64,000 nucleotides of DNA from Vicugna pacos. Taxonomy: Eukaryota > Chordata > Mammalia > Artiodactyla > Camelidae. The notes under the pieces were generated by a model. The model was given only the letters and a program-made list of their open reading frames with translations. It did not search any database and had not been told where the DNA came from. Where the stretch lies: contig NC_132993.1 in the NCBI RefSeq assembly GCF_048564905.1, positions 17,011,001 through 17,075,000 on the forward strand. The letters run 5' to 3'. Shown here piece by piece: positions 35,657 to 47,630 of the stretch (position 1 is the stretch's first letter; each line of letters starts with the position of its first letter). The position numbers were made by a program, and so were the translations under genes.

Positions 35657-35845
35657 CAGTGTTTCTCAACGTGTGGTCCAGAAACAAGTTTATCAGAATC
35701 ACCCTGGAGTGTTTGTTAAGACTGTGGATTCTTAAGCCCTACTCCAGATCTAGAAAATCAGAATCTGTGGGGTGGGGCCCAGAAATTTCCATTTTTAGAC
35801 AAGGTCCCACAGGCAATTTTGTGTGCCCAAATTTGAGAATCACTG
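35657..35845 (-). mobile_element. MER5A, full length
   Basis: Non-autonomous hAT-Charlie element. It starts CAGTGTTTCTCAACGTGTGG and ends 'ttgagaatcactg', so the terminal inverted repeats are visible. Inside are 'cagaatcaccctggagtgtt', 'cagaatctgtggggtggggc' and 'gcccagaaatttcc'. Length 189 matches the family as I recall it. The 8-base flanks no longer match each other. Confidence 0.88.
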
Positions 35846-36374
35846 TTTCCAGTCCTACTGTAGCTTTTTCTCATTTTCTGAAAACCACTGGGGATCTCTT
35901 CTCCAACTTAGTGCCTACCCTGCCTGAGCATGGGTCTGCTTTAAATGAATCTTCCTTTCTCATGCCTCAGTTCCTTTTTTGACTTGAGAACAGAGTGGGA
36001 GAATTACTTTCAGCTGCTTTGTGAAAGAGATAGAAGTTAAGCTAGTAATATCTGGATATTTGAAGATGGATGGAAGGACATTCCCATTAGAGAAAACTGA
36101 AGGAATAAGAATGTAAAAGCAAGAAGACTCTCATCATGTAAAGGTGACAGGGAGCAGCTGAATTTAATTATTTCTAATTATACATAGAGAAAGAAACATA
36201 TACATGTTGACATCAGGTTTACTATGCATATAATACATTTAGGTAGATCATGAAATTATATATGTATGCGGAGGCTCTCTTAAAAATTTAAAGGATTTTG
36301 TATAGGGTATTATTATTTCAGGGACTAAAATATTTAAATTCCATGTCTGAAACCTAGAAATAAAGAGGAAGAAC
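35846..36374. other. Intronic sequence, nothing recognised
   Basis: No family recognised. Confidence 0.4.
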
Positions 36375-36540
36375 AAAAATAACATTCATAAGCATTTACA
36401 TCTTTTGTCTCTATACTAGATACTTTACTATTTGATCTTTAATTCACTAACATTTCTATGAAGTATATTTTCCTTAGTATGAAACCCAAACTAGTAGACA
36501 TTAAGATATTTGCCCAAGTCACATAGCCACCATAAAGGGC
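36375..36540 (-). repeat. MIR SINE
   Basis: Reverse MIR: 'aacattcataagcatttaca', 'atactagatactttactatt', 'tttctatgaagtatattttc', 'ttgcccaagtcacatagcca'. Diverged. Confidence 0.65.
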
Positions 36541-36583
36541 GGGAGTGGGGAGGTATGGAGACAGGGTGGGGGTTGGGGTGGAG
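36540..36583 (+). other. G-rich tract, possible quadruplex
   Basis: Several runs of three to five G, including GGGTGGGGGTTGGGGTGG at 36564-36581, after GGGAGTGGGGAGG. Confidence 0.65.
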
Positions 36584-38405
36584 ATTTGCTTTTAATATGT
36601 TTTGCATGGTTCCTTCTTCTCTCCCACAAACTGCCAGAATTAAAGTTTTTCATTGTTAAGTGGCAGATTTTGGAATGAGGAATTGCTAGCTCTTTGACTT
36701 TCTTCCTCAGAACTTGTAGTTTGATGATCTCTCACGCTCCGTTAGGTGTACTATGTAATATGCAGACAAGCAGTGGAAAATGAAGCTTAGAAAGGGACGG
36801 CGAGCTGTCCGACATGAGCCCGTCTGTGTAACCAGATGTTCCCTCATGAAGCAGTTCTGAAGCATATTTCTGACTCACAGCTAACAGCTTCGAGTTGGGC
36901 TCCTCTCAAGGACATATGGGCACCAGCCTACAGGCTTTGGATGTTTTTCAAAGGGGGGAAACATTCTATGTGCTTTTGGCCTAGAGAATTCTATCTAAAA
37001 AGTAGGCACTTGTACAGGGTGAATCATATAAAATTGCCAATATTTGACCTGTGTGACCTACAAAAGGGGAAATTTCCTAACCTGACAGAAGCATACCCAG
37101 ACGTGTCCTCAGGAATTTTCACATAAGTTTCTGGCTCTGCTTTCTAGATGATAATACAACTCTTTGTGACAAAATTTCTTGCATTTTAAAAAGCTTCAGC
37201 ATACAGAACAATGGCAACATTGACTATACTTACACTAACACTTGAAAGTGCTCAGAGCAATTTTCAGCCAGTATCTTATTTTAGCTTCACAGTTTCGTAC
37301 ACTGAAGACAGACACACAGAAATTTCCGTTCTTTTTCAACTCTTAAAACTCCTAGATGAGCCTCTTAGGTGACGCCACTTGTTCTATATGTGGAAGGATT
37401 TTGTGACTTCACTCCGGAAACAAAAAACAAAACAAAACAAAACACAAAAAACAAAGCCAACCAAACCCTCCTAAGTGATGGAGGACAGCAGGAAAGCAGC
37501 CCCCTAGTCTTGTCTCCAGTATGATTTCCTTCCGAGGCTGACGACTATAAGCCACTACCCGGTGAAAAACCCCATTTAGGTCTCCAAAGCCAGCTGCAAG
37601 TAGAAAATTAGAGTAAATGGAAAGCGAGGCGCTGCTGCAGTTCCAGCGTGGGTACCGGATCCAAGAGACACTCATCCATTAACCAAACAGCCGCACTTTC
37701 AAACCCAGCGGGAAACAGTGGCTCCCTGCTGAGCAACAGAAATTAACTTTGTGAGCAGATAATTCGTCTTTAGATGGTTGTCATATTCAGAAAAGCTCTT
37801 TGAGTGAGGTGGTGGGAGGAGAGGGTGGAAAGCGCTTGACAACACAGCCACATATAAAATAAAAGCTTATCAGGCCAGGTGGCACTGAAGATTGATGTAG
37901 GAAGTCTTCCTACCTTTGGGATGTGTGCTCAAAATATAGCAGGAGCTGGGGTGTCATTGACCTCTAATGGCTGCTCAGGAAAACAGGCTGCACAAACAAT
38001 GGGTGTAGATGTACCTTGACTGAAAAGGATCACTGAGACAAGGGGAACAAGACACTTTGAGAAACAAACTGGTGCCAATGGGTTGGGGGGTGGGAGTTTG
38101 CAAGGTTCTGAGGGGAGAAGAGTCAAGGACCCAGAGGGTGCCAAAGATGGCAGCAAAGCCACCTGCTGGAGTGGAAGGCTGTCACAAAATAAGCAACTGG
38201 AATTTGAAATGTGCCCTGGGATTGGACAGCAAGCTGCAACAAGATGCCTCTTGCCGTTTAGAACAGATGAAGCATTATAGATGCCTAAGACTAGGACACT
38301 ATTTTCACTAACTTGAAAATAATTTAGTATCACAGGGTTTGGAAAGTGTCATAGGGTAAAAGTATAGGAAAACACCCTAATGTCTGTGAACTGAGAACAC
38401 CATTC
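36584..38405. other. Intronic sequence with one (AAAAC)n
   Basis: An A-rich AAAAC repeat lies at 37418-37458. A weak MIR-like string occurs near 37260. The open frame on the minus strand at 37929-38333 has no support. Confidence 0.4.
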
Positions 38406-38411
38406 CATTAC

Positions 38412-38945
38412 AATTTTTTATTTTTATGTTTATAAATTGAAGTACAGTTGCTGTGCTAGTTTCTGGTGTGCACCATAGTGATTCAGTTATATATATATAT
38501 ATATTCCTTTTCATATTCTTTCCCATTATAAGCCATTACAAGATACTGAATTAGTTCCCTGTGCTATACAGTAGGACCTTGTTGTTTATCTATTTTATAT
38601 ATAGTAGTGTGTATCTGCAAATCCCAAATTCCCAACTTATCCCTCCCCACCTCCCTTTTCTCCCCTCATAACCATAAGTTTGCTTTCTATGTCTCTGAGT
38701 CTCTCTCTGTTTTGTAAATAAGTTCATTTGTATCACTTTTTTAGATTCCACATATAAGTGACTGATGTCATAGGGTATTTTTCTTTCTCTTTCTGGCTTA
38801 CTTCACTTAGTATGACAGTCCCCAGGTCCATCCATGCTGCTGCAAATGGCATTATTTCATTCTTTTTTTATGGCTGAGAAGTATTCCATTGTACATATAT
38901 ATACATATATACCACAACTTCTTTATCCAGTCATCCCACTCCATT
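38412..38945 (-). mobile_element. L1 3' end, 5'-truncated
   Basis: Antisense L1: 'aaattgaagtacagttgctg', 'tagttccctgtgctatacag', 'taggaccttgttgtttatct', 'tatgtctctgagtctctctc', 'gcttacttcacttagtatga', 'ccatccatgctgctgcaaat', 'gagaagtattccattgtaca', 'cttctttatccagtcatcc'. About 530 bases. It is well preserved and so comparatively young. Confidence 0.92.
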
Positions 38946-39065
38946 TCAGAATCAACATTTCCTGAGCACCTGCACGATGCCAAGTCCCTATCCTCAAGGA
39001 GTTTCCAAGATGTGTGATTCCAAAAGGCACTCAGAGTGTCTTTACCAGCACCATCTGGCAAATAA
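38946..39065 (-). repeat. L2 LINE fragment
   Basis: 'aacatttcctgagcacctgc', 'gatgccaagtccctatcctc' and 'aaggagtttcc' match the reverse L2 end ('aaatatttattgagcacc...ctgccctcaaggagctc'). The L1 above abuts it. Confidence 0.6.
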
Positions 39066-39374
39066 AGTGATGTCTGTTTAGTCTCAGGGTATTAGAGGAC
39101 AATCATCCAGGTAGATTAAGTGGAAGTAGTATTTTAGAAAATGTTCTATTTCCCCACTGCATTTCTGGCTCTAGATAATAACCCATCAAGCAAGGAACCT
39201 GAATCAAAAGGCGTGAAGAAGCCTGGAGCTGCAGAATGGAAACAGCATTGGGTGTTTCATACAAGCTCCATTCGTTGGCCATTGCCCTATCAATTCAAAT
39301 GGGAGGTTGTTTTTAAAAATGACAGGTGATACTTATGAGGTATGACCATATAAAAGGTACAGCAGATGATAAAA

Positions 39375-39585
39375 ATCATGCACTTATTCATTCAACAGAC
39401 TGCTTCAGAGCACTTAGATACCCCACTAGGAGATCAAATGCAGTGAGAAGACAGTCTCTATACTCAAGCAATTCACAGACTTGTGGGTGACAGAGAAGTG
39501 AATAAACCATTATAGAAGAGGTGATGTCACACTGTTGGTAAATGGCAGTGCCAGGAAGAGGCCTGGGCAGTGTGCCCCAGGTGCA
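39375..39585 (-). repeat. L2 LINE 3' end
   Basis: 'ttattcattcaacagactgc', 'ctctatactcaagcaattca', 'cagacttgtgggtgacagag' and 'aagtgaataaacc' correspond to the reverse L2 end. Confidence 0.65.
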
Positions 39586-39654
39586 TAACCATTATGATGC
39601 TCTCACGACTCTAAGCTGCTACAGTATCACACATGTATTTTCCCATTTACAACT

Positions 39655-39905
39655 GCACCAGTAACTTAAATCTGTGTAGAACTTACATTCATAATGTACT
39701 TTACATGTATTACTCATTTAATCCCCATACTGACGCTGCAAGGGTCAAAGTAGTATTATTTCCATTCCAAAGTAGTAGTATTTCCTTAGAGCAGGAGACA
39801 AAGGCTCAAGGAAGTTAGACTTCTTGTGACAGATCATACAGCTAGCAGGCAGCAGGGCTGGGCTCTGACTTGACATTTGATTCCAAAGGCCATGCTTTTG
39901 TTTTA
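39655..39905 (-). repeat. MIR SINE
   Basis: Reverse MIR: 'gtactttacatgtattactc', 'atttaatccccatactgacg', 'gaagttagacttcttgtgac', 'catacagctagcaggcagca', 'ttccaaaggccatgcttttg'. Contains a small internal duplication of a 'ttccaaagtagtagtatttcc' like string. Confidence 0.8.
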
Positions 39906-39944
39906 ATTCTACAGGCCAGATTCTTAAAATCAATAATCATGTTG

Positions 39945-40125
39945 GGTTTCACTTTACAAAGTGCTTTTGCATGTTCCAGATCATTTGCTCCTTCAGACAA
40001 CACTATAAGGTAAATATCTCAGATTACAGGTAAGGAAATTGAAGCTCAGCCATGCTGAGGGACAGGGCCCATTTACACAGCTAATAAGTGGGAAAGCTAA
40101 AGGCTTACAAGGAGGTGCCAGACTC
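39945..40125 (-). repeat. MIR SINE
   Basis: 'aagtgcttttgcatgttcca', 'acactataaggtaaatatct', 'acaggtaaggaaattgaagc', 'tttacacagctaataagtgg'. This is a second reverse copy only about 40 bases after the previous one. Confidence 0.75.
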
Positions 40126-42918
40126 TACATTGTCGCTTTTCTCACTAGAGGCTACACATGTAATAACTGCTCCCCAACATTCTCAAGCATGAAGGGGAAT
40201 GCCGTGACTGGCAGACAAAACACGGGGAGCTGACTTAATGCCTACTTTCCTATCACCAGATGCTTCTACCCTCTTACAAAGAAAAGGTATTCACTCTGCT
40301 TTTCAGAATCATTCATCGTTCTATATTATGTTAAGTGTATTATGACATCACCCCTTGGGCACTTAGCACAGGGAAAATGAACATGGAGATCTGAAGGTTA
40401 CACAGGCTAAGGCTGAGATCCCAGGGCCCTAGACACAAAGCCACTATCTCCTTGTGCCAGTATCTTGAAAATTGAGATAAAGAGTCAGTCCTGCCTGCCC
40501 AGTAAGTGAAAGGCATGGACATGGGTGTTCTTAGATCTTCTTTTCACATCTTATTAGACACAAGAAATCTTCTAGGGTACCTGTTGTAGTATAGAAGAGC
40601 AGCTAAAATTCATGGATGAAACTAAGTTGGTTTTTGGGTTTAGATTATTAGATTATTCCAGAAAGGCTGGTGGCATGAGAGGGGCTGAGAAAGGTGTATG
40701 AAGTAATACTCTCTACTGAATGCCTTGGAAAAGATGAAATTGAGAAACAACTGTCCACTTTTCTTTGCTGGTACAAGTGCTGAGCTGGCAGTGCCTTGGG
40801 AATAGGAGGGGCTGTTTACAATTCCATCATCGGCCAGAGGGCGGCGCTGTGTTATCTCCTTCCTTCAAATGAGAAAGACACGGGGACATGAGACAAGAAG
40901 TAGGGCTAAAACACTGCACGAGTCTCTAGCTGATGGTCTAGATCATAAGGCTTCTTCCTTTTTTAATTACTGCCAACAGGCAAGTTCTTTTTTTTTTTTA
41001 AATTGGTTTCTAGGGAGTAAAGGAAAGGAATGATGAGGAGGAAACATCCAGAAAGAAAAAATGGCTATGAGGGACTATTGGCAGGTAGGGGTGGGGTGGG
41101 AGTTAAGAGGACTCAAAAGTTTAATATGCCTCAGGGTCCCACACAGTCTCTCCATTTTGCTGATGGCTGTGCTTGTGTTTTAAAAATAAAATATCTGCTG
41201 AGTGGATTAAAGGAGTGAATTGAATTCCCGAGGCTCCGATTACCTTTCCCTTTGCCAGTTTTTATCAGCAACGATCAGTAAGACTGTCAGATGTGATGTA
41301 AACTTTTTCCCTCTTGCACTCTTTTTAGCTTCAGAGCACAGGAAGTACAGGATTAATTTTTTTTTTCTTTTGAACAGTTGTGCCCAGGAGGGGAATGTGC
41401 TAGAAAAACATCTAGTAACCAGGAAAGCCGAGGTGCTGTCCTCGGAGTCTTGGAAGGCACTTGCCTCCATCAGTCCCAGGGTCCCCACATGCCCTGTGTC
41501 TATCACTCAGCTCTACCCCGACTTACCCTGAGAAACAGGAAAACAGCCAGTGTCTGGAGAGGCAGATGTAAAATGGCACTGCTGATCTGTCTTTATAAGG
41601 CCTCTCCCTGCAATCAAGAGGGATGGACTGTTTCACACACACCCTCTCCTAGGAACTCTGCCTACCATGCTCCTGGGGAGGGCTGTTTCTTCTGTGCGCA
41701 CCACATCTTCTCGAAGATTCCACACTCTACCTCGATAAGGCAGATTTAATAGTGTAGCCGCCAGGGACTTTGGACTCCCATACCTGCTACTCGAGAGCCT
41801 TCGTGCTCACAGATGAGGTAGGAAAACAACATACCTGGAAACTGAGCTCCCTCTCAAGAGGGAGGAGCAAAGCCTAAGGTTGGAAAGAGGGTGTAATTCA
41901 CATCCGCTGCTCGCTAACATAAACCAACAGGTTCTTCTGAGGTTAAACCCGGTTAGAAGAGGTGGAAATCTCTCTAGAACAGGATCTCTGTGCCTTCCCA
42001 AGAGGAATACAAACATGAATGCCAGTAAGGGTTCAGTAAACACTTCCTGACATGGGCCACATGGAATCAGGATGTCCGAGGAGTGACAGGTGTCAACGGT
42101 GTGCTGGGCCCCCGGGTATGCCTAAGTACGTTTGGGCAAAGAAAGATTTCCTTCCCCATAAAATAGAGGTGATGATTATCAAGACAATAGATGAGATCTT
42201 GACAAGAACAATAGTTAAGAGGGAAAAAAGCTGATGGCAACAGAAGCCAGCTAGCTTTATGAAGCAGGTGTTCCGGCTGGTGACTTAAGCACACAGTTTC
42301 CGTCAGTGTCATACTAAAGCATGGCATTGTTCCCAAGATGCCTGAGGCTGCCTGGACTGCCCAACACAGCCAAACTGCACTTTAACAAGTACTTGTCTAC
42401 CTGAGGCTACAATCATTTACTGGATTTCTGAACATGAGGAGAAAAAGACAGGTAATTGACTAAATCTAGCTTCTACTCACTTAACCGCATCTTAGCTCTC
42501 CCAGGCCTTTAAGGAGGACTTAAGAACACTGTCTTTTACTTGTTTATGTTTTGTGTTTTTAACAAATCAGTGGTCCCTAGGTCAATGTGAGAGTGCCCGA
42601 TAAAGACAAATGTGTTTTGCGTGAATTCATGCCGGATAGGTGACACTTGATGTGACAGCAAATGTTGCTATTCCTTTCTCTGAGGAAGAATGCTTTGATC
42701 AAAGACTCCGTAAGTTTCACTTGCTCCCTAATCCAAAGACTGGAGTCAGAAAATGCTGGGTTTTTGGGGTTTTTTTGTTTTTGTTTTTTTTTTTTTAATG
42801 AAAGAGAATGCATTTTAGAAAGAACTGCTTAAATTTTAATCATCTTTTGGGTTATGAGCATTTAGAAAAGAAAGCGTTATCTGAGAGTTACCCTGCATTC
42901 ACTAAGGTGTTATGTAAA
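40126..42918. other. Intronic sequence, nothing recognised
   Basis: About 2.8 kb. Several open frames (for example 41378-41749) have no splice support or similarity. A 'gtaggggtggggtggga' G-run occurs near 41086. Confidence 0.4.
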
Positions 42919-42923
42919 TTTTC

Positions 42924-42956
<33 letters not shown>

Positions 42957-42964
42957 CTTTTCTT
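42919..42964 (+). repeat. (TTTTC)n microsatellite
   Basis: About nine interrupted TTTTC units. On the minus strand this is GAAAA. Confidence 0.9.
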
Positions 42965-43565
42965 ACAGGATTAGTAGACAGTGATCTGTATGACTTAAGT
43001 TATCTTAAGGGCTATCATCATGGTATAAATACGGGGTGGATCACAGTTTTGGGAGTCAAATATCGCAGGCGGTTGAAAAACTATACTGAGAAAAGATTGC
43101 TTAATGGATTCTTTTCAAGGGATATCTAGTAACAGATTACAGTCCTTGGAAATAAACTGTACAACAATTTTATTAATAACTTTGAATAAAGACATTTAAG
43201 ATTTATTTATTAAAGAAAAACAGAAAACTGAGAATGCCTGTTACTACTACTGATGACAAAGTCAGAATTCAACATCTTCCTGATAAGCAGGAAACCAAAT
43301 CTGTGAAATTTAAGAGCAACAAATGTTTTCCACTTAGATTCCAAATTAGTGGCTTTGTCATCAGCAAAAGAAAAAAAGTAAAGACCAGGAGATTTTACTT
43401 TATCAAAAATCAGTGGGAATTAGAAATTTGATCAGATTCTTAGAAAAATAACAGCAACAACCAAAACTTGTGGGCTGGATTAACAGTAGAAAAATGTCCT
43501 ATCAAATGCAGGTCATCGTGCTATCAATGTAGAGCAAATTAACTAGAATCAGCCTTTAGAAATTC
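42965..43565. other. Intronic sequence, nothing recognised
   Basis: No family recognised. Confidence 0.4.
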
Positions 43566-43569
43566 ACGT

Positions 43570-43985
43570 TACTCTCCCCTTCTCTTCCTATAAGTCTCCC
43601 CTACCCCCACCCAAAGATGTTGTCCTCTCTACTGACAATACTACCCGCAGATGTTCACCCCTTGGGGTTCCTCTGAATCAATCATTCAAGAAGAGCTCAA
43701 ACATCGCCGCCATAGAGGCCTTCCCACCACTGACCTAAAACAAGCCACTTCCATCCTAAATACTTTCTATCACAATAGACATTCCTATCTTACTGCCTTT
43801 ATAACATTTCTGACTATCTGAGATCATCTTCCTTATTTACTTATTTCCTGGTTTATTTGGTTTTTCCACTAGACTCTCACATCCATGAAAGTATGGCCTT
43901 TCTGTCTTATTGCCTGCTGTAGTCCCAGTGTTTGGAACAGTGCCCAAAATAGAACAGTGGCTCCAAAAGTCTTCGTTGACTAACA
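43570..43985 (+). repeat. L2 LINE 3' end
   Basis: 'agaggccttcccaccactga', 'cactagactctcacatccat', 'ctgctgtagtcccagtgttt', 'ggaacagtgcccaaaataga' and 'cttcgttgactaacaa' follow the L2 order. Confidence 0.75.
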
Positions 43986-44029
43986 AGTCAAACATTTGTG
44001 CTTGGCAGGCCATGGCAGACTGTTTTTAA

Positions 44030-44525
44030 TTCAAGGTATTTCGTTTCAAGAGAGACCTGGATGTTATCCAGAGGAGAGTAATCAGGATGGAGAATTCTAG
44101 AAAATTCCTCATAGGAGAAAGAGTTGAATAAACCAGAGCTGTTCAATTTAAAGAAGAGAAGGCTAATGGGAAACAGGAGAGTGATCTTGTAGAAAGGAAG
44201 CAAATTTGCTTTGCCAGTCCTTCAGATGGCAAAACTAGAAGTAATGGACAATTTACAAAGAAGCATGTTTTTAATTCAATTATAAGAACTTTGTTTTAAA
44301 AACAGAAAATCAAAAAAAAAAAAAAAAAAAAGGGAAAGGGGGCCCGAACTGGAGTAGACTTCCTTTTGGAGTGGTGAGCTTCCTGCTAAGATTGGCATCC
44401 AGCAGACGCTGAACGGCCACCTGGCAGAGGTGATGTAAAATGGATTCTGACATGGAGGTGGGACTCGGGAGAGGTAGCCAGATAACCTTTAAGCAGTCTC
44501 AATTCGAAACAGTATATAATTCTGT
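44030..44525 (+). repeat. L3/CR1 LINE 3' end
   Basis: CR1-clade LINE predating placental mammals. Landmarks in order: 'cagagctgttcaatttaaag', 'aagagaaggctaatgggaaa', 'gagagtgatcttgtagaaag', 'agatggcaaaactagaagta', 'ttggagtggtgagcttcctg', 'gaacggccacctggcagagg', 'tgatgtaaaatggattctga' and 'cagtatataattctg'. A run of 20 A at 44312-44331 interrupts it. Strongly diverged but collinear. Confidence 0.8.
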
Positions 44526-45260
44526 AAGTCTGTTCATATGTGAGTGTAACATTTCCCTAATTCCTTAGAACATCAGGTCCTTGTAGATACTCTTGTGATA
44601 AAAATTTACTTGGAAACAGCACATACTGCATCCCCCTCTATAATGTGCTACTGTAAAAATACTGTTTAATGTTAAACTGATTTTTTCCTGAAGCCCATTT
44701 TTACCTTGGAACCACTTCTCACACAAAATCTACTAATATCCCACAGAACTGGATCCTGTGGAACATAGTTTGAGAAATGTTAGCCTGCACTACAGGAAGT
44801 GTATTATTTTCTCCTTAGCATATCTTAAAGTGCAAAGACACTAGAGTTTCTATTTCTGGTCAATGCCAAAGCTTTAGGTTGAAAACATGGAAGTTATGCA
44901 GCATCCAGAGAAAATTTTATAATCTTCTGCAATTTTATAAAGACAAATAGTGTACGTATCACAGGAATCGGCAGTGTTCTGTTGGTTTAGAAGAACACAA
45001 GCAGATCAAAGAAACTGACATTCTATTGAAAAATAGTTCCTGAACATATTTATATTGAGTTATTTCTTTGAACACTATGCCCATGAATAACTCATTGCAA
45101 GATATTGAAAACATTAATATTTCATATGCTAAAGTGCCTTGAGATGAACATTCATCGTAAGTATATTGTCAGAGCTGGGCAAACCCAAGAAAATAAAATG
45201 TGATTTTTAGAAAAGGAAACTTTTATCTTTTGTTTCACGGTATATTAATTTGGTGAGAAT
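44526..45260. other. Intronic sequence with a possible MER5 remnant
   Basis: 'gaacatagtttgagaaatgt' near 44762 resembles a MER5 end; too short to be sure. Otherwise unassigned. Confidence 0.35.
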
Positions 45261-45264
45261 GCTA

Positions 45265-45440
45265 ACAATTGAAATGATTCATTCAGTCAACAACTACCTA
45301 AGTACCTACTATGTGCCAGGCATTAGAGATGTACTGGTGAGCCAATCAAGACACTGTACATGCTTTCAGGAAGCTCATTATTTACAGGAGGAGGAAGACA
45401 GTTAAAGAAACCATCATAATACATTATGATAAGAATCGTG
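45265..45440 (-). repeat. L2 LINE 3' end
   Basis: 'tcattcagtcaacaactacc', 'taagtacctactatgtgcca', 'ggcattagagatgtactggt', 'ttcaggaagctcattattta' match the reverse L2 end well. Confidence 0.75.
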
Positions 45441-46645
45441 ATGCTGGAGCTGACTCCTATAGACTCGTAAGAGTGAACTGTGAAATTCTTATGACTTTGG
45501 CAAGCCAGTTATTCAACACAGGCATTATTAAACATACATATCATTACTATTACCCATCCTCCTGAGGTTATTTATGTCTATTGCATCCGTATGGTGAGAA
45601 TTCCATATAATGGCATACATCTCTTCTCAGCACCGCATTTAGCACCACGCTGGTAGACTGCAATTGGCCAGGGCAGGGATAGCTACAGCACAGAATTAGC
45701 AAAACTTCAAATCAGGGCTTGATTTATTGATCTCCCTCCCACCCCTCACTGTTGTCTTCCCAGACAGCTGATTGTTAAACAGTTCCTGGAAAACCACTGG
45801 ATAAAAACTACTTTCAAGTCCCCAAGGTTCTGGTTAAAATAGATGAGACCTCCCTTAAAAGGTAAAAACTATCAAACGAGGTTTTTGTATCCTGGTATTC
45901 TTAGCCTCTGAAAGGCTCCCCCATATCAAAAAAATTTTTACATCTCCCTTAACATATTTCCACTCAACAAACACATATTACACACTCCATGCAAGATATT
46001 AAGGAGTCAAAAAATTGCCATGCATGCTTTTGAGGGTGGTCACCAGACCAGTTATAAACTTTATGCTATACAGAATATACCGCTCTATCTAAGATAAAAC
46101 TATCTTCCACTGTTGTCTCTTATGAAGCATATTTAAGGCTAACTCCATTAGTGTTAAAAATTTGGAGAATGGGAAAGTTTCAACATGATGTTCCTTGAGT
46201 AGAGCAAATCCTTTCTGGCCAGTTTAAAATTTTCACATGGCAACACTTAGATGGGAGGGGCACTGTTCACAATACTGATCACCCCACTGACTGTCAGGAT
46301 TGATGTTAAAAGATAGCAGAGACCGCGTGGGCATCACCTCCTGTCTCCTATACGAGCTTCCTGAAGCTGTGTCCTCAGGCAGAAAGGGCCATTTCTTATT
46401 TTTTCCCTTTGCTACATGATTTGTTGCTGGGGTTTCAAACTAGAATCATATGCGTATGAACACCTCCAGGTGCAGTCCGCCTCCCAGCGTGGGGCTGATG
46501 GCTTGTAGAGGTTCTGCCCCCAAACCCGTAAATTCCAAGATAATCTGATAAAGTTCAGGGAAATTGTAAGCGAATTCTAATCCTCTGCTCCCTCCAGGAA
46601 AACTGCCCTTGCTACTGTGAATAACATTCATCAGGAGAACAGGCT
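45441..46645. other. Intronic sequence, nothing recognised
   Basis: About 1.2 kb without landmarks. Confidence 0.4.
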
Positions 46646-46649
46646 ATGT

Positions 46650-46820
46650 TTACACAGTACTTCATAGTGAATACATCTCATTCATGCATGTTATCCCATG
46701 TAACTCTCTAAGGAAGGCACAAGGGCTATCTCTACAAATTTTACCAATAAATATACAAGTGACAAGACTCACTTAAGACCACACTGTGATGACAGAGATT
46801 TTAAACCTCATGTGAAAATC
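46650..46820 (-). repeat. MIR SINE, diverged
   Basis: 'catgttatcccatgtaactc', 'ggaaggcacaagggctatct', 'cacttaagaccacactgtga' have the reverse MIR layout. Confidence 0.55.
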
Positions 46821-46867
46821 CAGCTCAAGATCCAGCCATCTTGCCACCATATCAGGAGTCATTGGTT

Positions 46868-47063
46868 TAAACTCTGGTCAGTGGGTGAAATTTGGTTAAA
46901 CCGAAGTTGATTGGAACACAGCCACATGTGTTCATTTATGTGCTGCCCATGGCTACTTTCCTCCCACAGAGGCGGAGCTGATTAGCTGCAAAAGAGACTA
47001 GATGGCCTGCAAAGCCTAAAACACTTACCACTTGGCCCTCAACAGAAAGCCTGCTGACCGCTG
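46868..47063 (-). mobile_element. hAT-type DNA transposon remnant
   Basis: 'attggaacacagccacatgt', 'gttcatttatgtgctgccca', 'tggctactttcctcccacag', 'ggcctgcaaagcctaaaaca', 'cttggccctcaacagaaagc', 'ctgctgaccgctg' match a common mammalian hAT non-autonomous family (the one containing 'aaagggccagatagtaaata'). I cannot fix the family name. A second copy is at 51002. Confidence 0.65.
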
Positions 47064-47580
47064 CACTACACAACACTGCTCAACTGAGTGGTCCTAGGTT
47101 TCCATCAGGACAGCATGGACGCCTTCAGTGCAACACGTAGCAGACTGATCCGGGGTACTGGAAAGGGACTCTCTAGGCCTGGGGACCCACTGGGGCACAG
47201 ATGTCACCTACACACCAACCACAACTCAGCTAAGGGTGGTAAAAAGACTGGGCTTACCTAGGGTACTTGCCTAACTTCAGGTGGGCCTATGAATTCTCTT
47301 ATCAGCATTTTGAGGTTTCCATGAAACTGAAGAAAAAGAACTGAATAGAAGGACAGAACTAAAGACTTAAAAGATTAAATGAAAGTCTAACGCAATGCAG
47401 CAAGCAGGTGACAGGGCCAGAGGTGGATTTTACAAAATTCCAGTCTCAGCTTGCTTTTTGCATTGCCTTTTCTCAAATCTCCCACATTATCCCTTATTTC
47501 TTTGCCTGACTGAAGACCAACTTCATAGATATTAAATAAGCATGATGTTTTACTATTTTTTGTTACAAATTGAATTTTTC

Positions 47581-47582
<2 letters not shown>
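47064..47582. other. Intronic sequence, nothing recognised
   Basis: No family recognised. Confidence 0.4.

Positions 47583-47627
<45 letters not shown>
47583..47627 (+). repeat. (TG)n microsatellite, about 22 units
   Basis: Uninterrupted TG dinucleotides over 45 bases, then TATGGGGGG. Likely polymorphic in length. Confidence 0.97.

Positions 47628-47628
<1 letters not shown>

Positions 47629-47630
<2 letters not shown>

Noticed and set aside
37929-38333. 134-codon open frame on the minus strand
   Set aside because: No recognisable domain, no splice support and no CpG or codon signal. Treated as chance.
41378-41749. 123-codon open frame on the plus strand
   Set aside because: Overlaps other open frames on both strands in the same stretch, with no similarity recognised.
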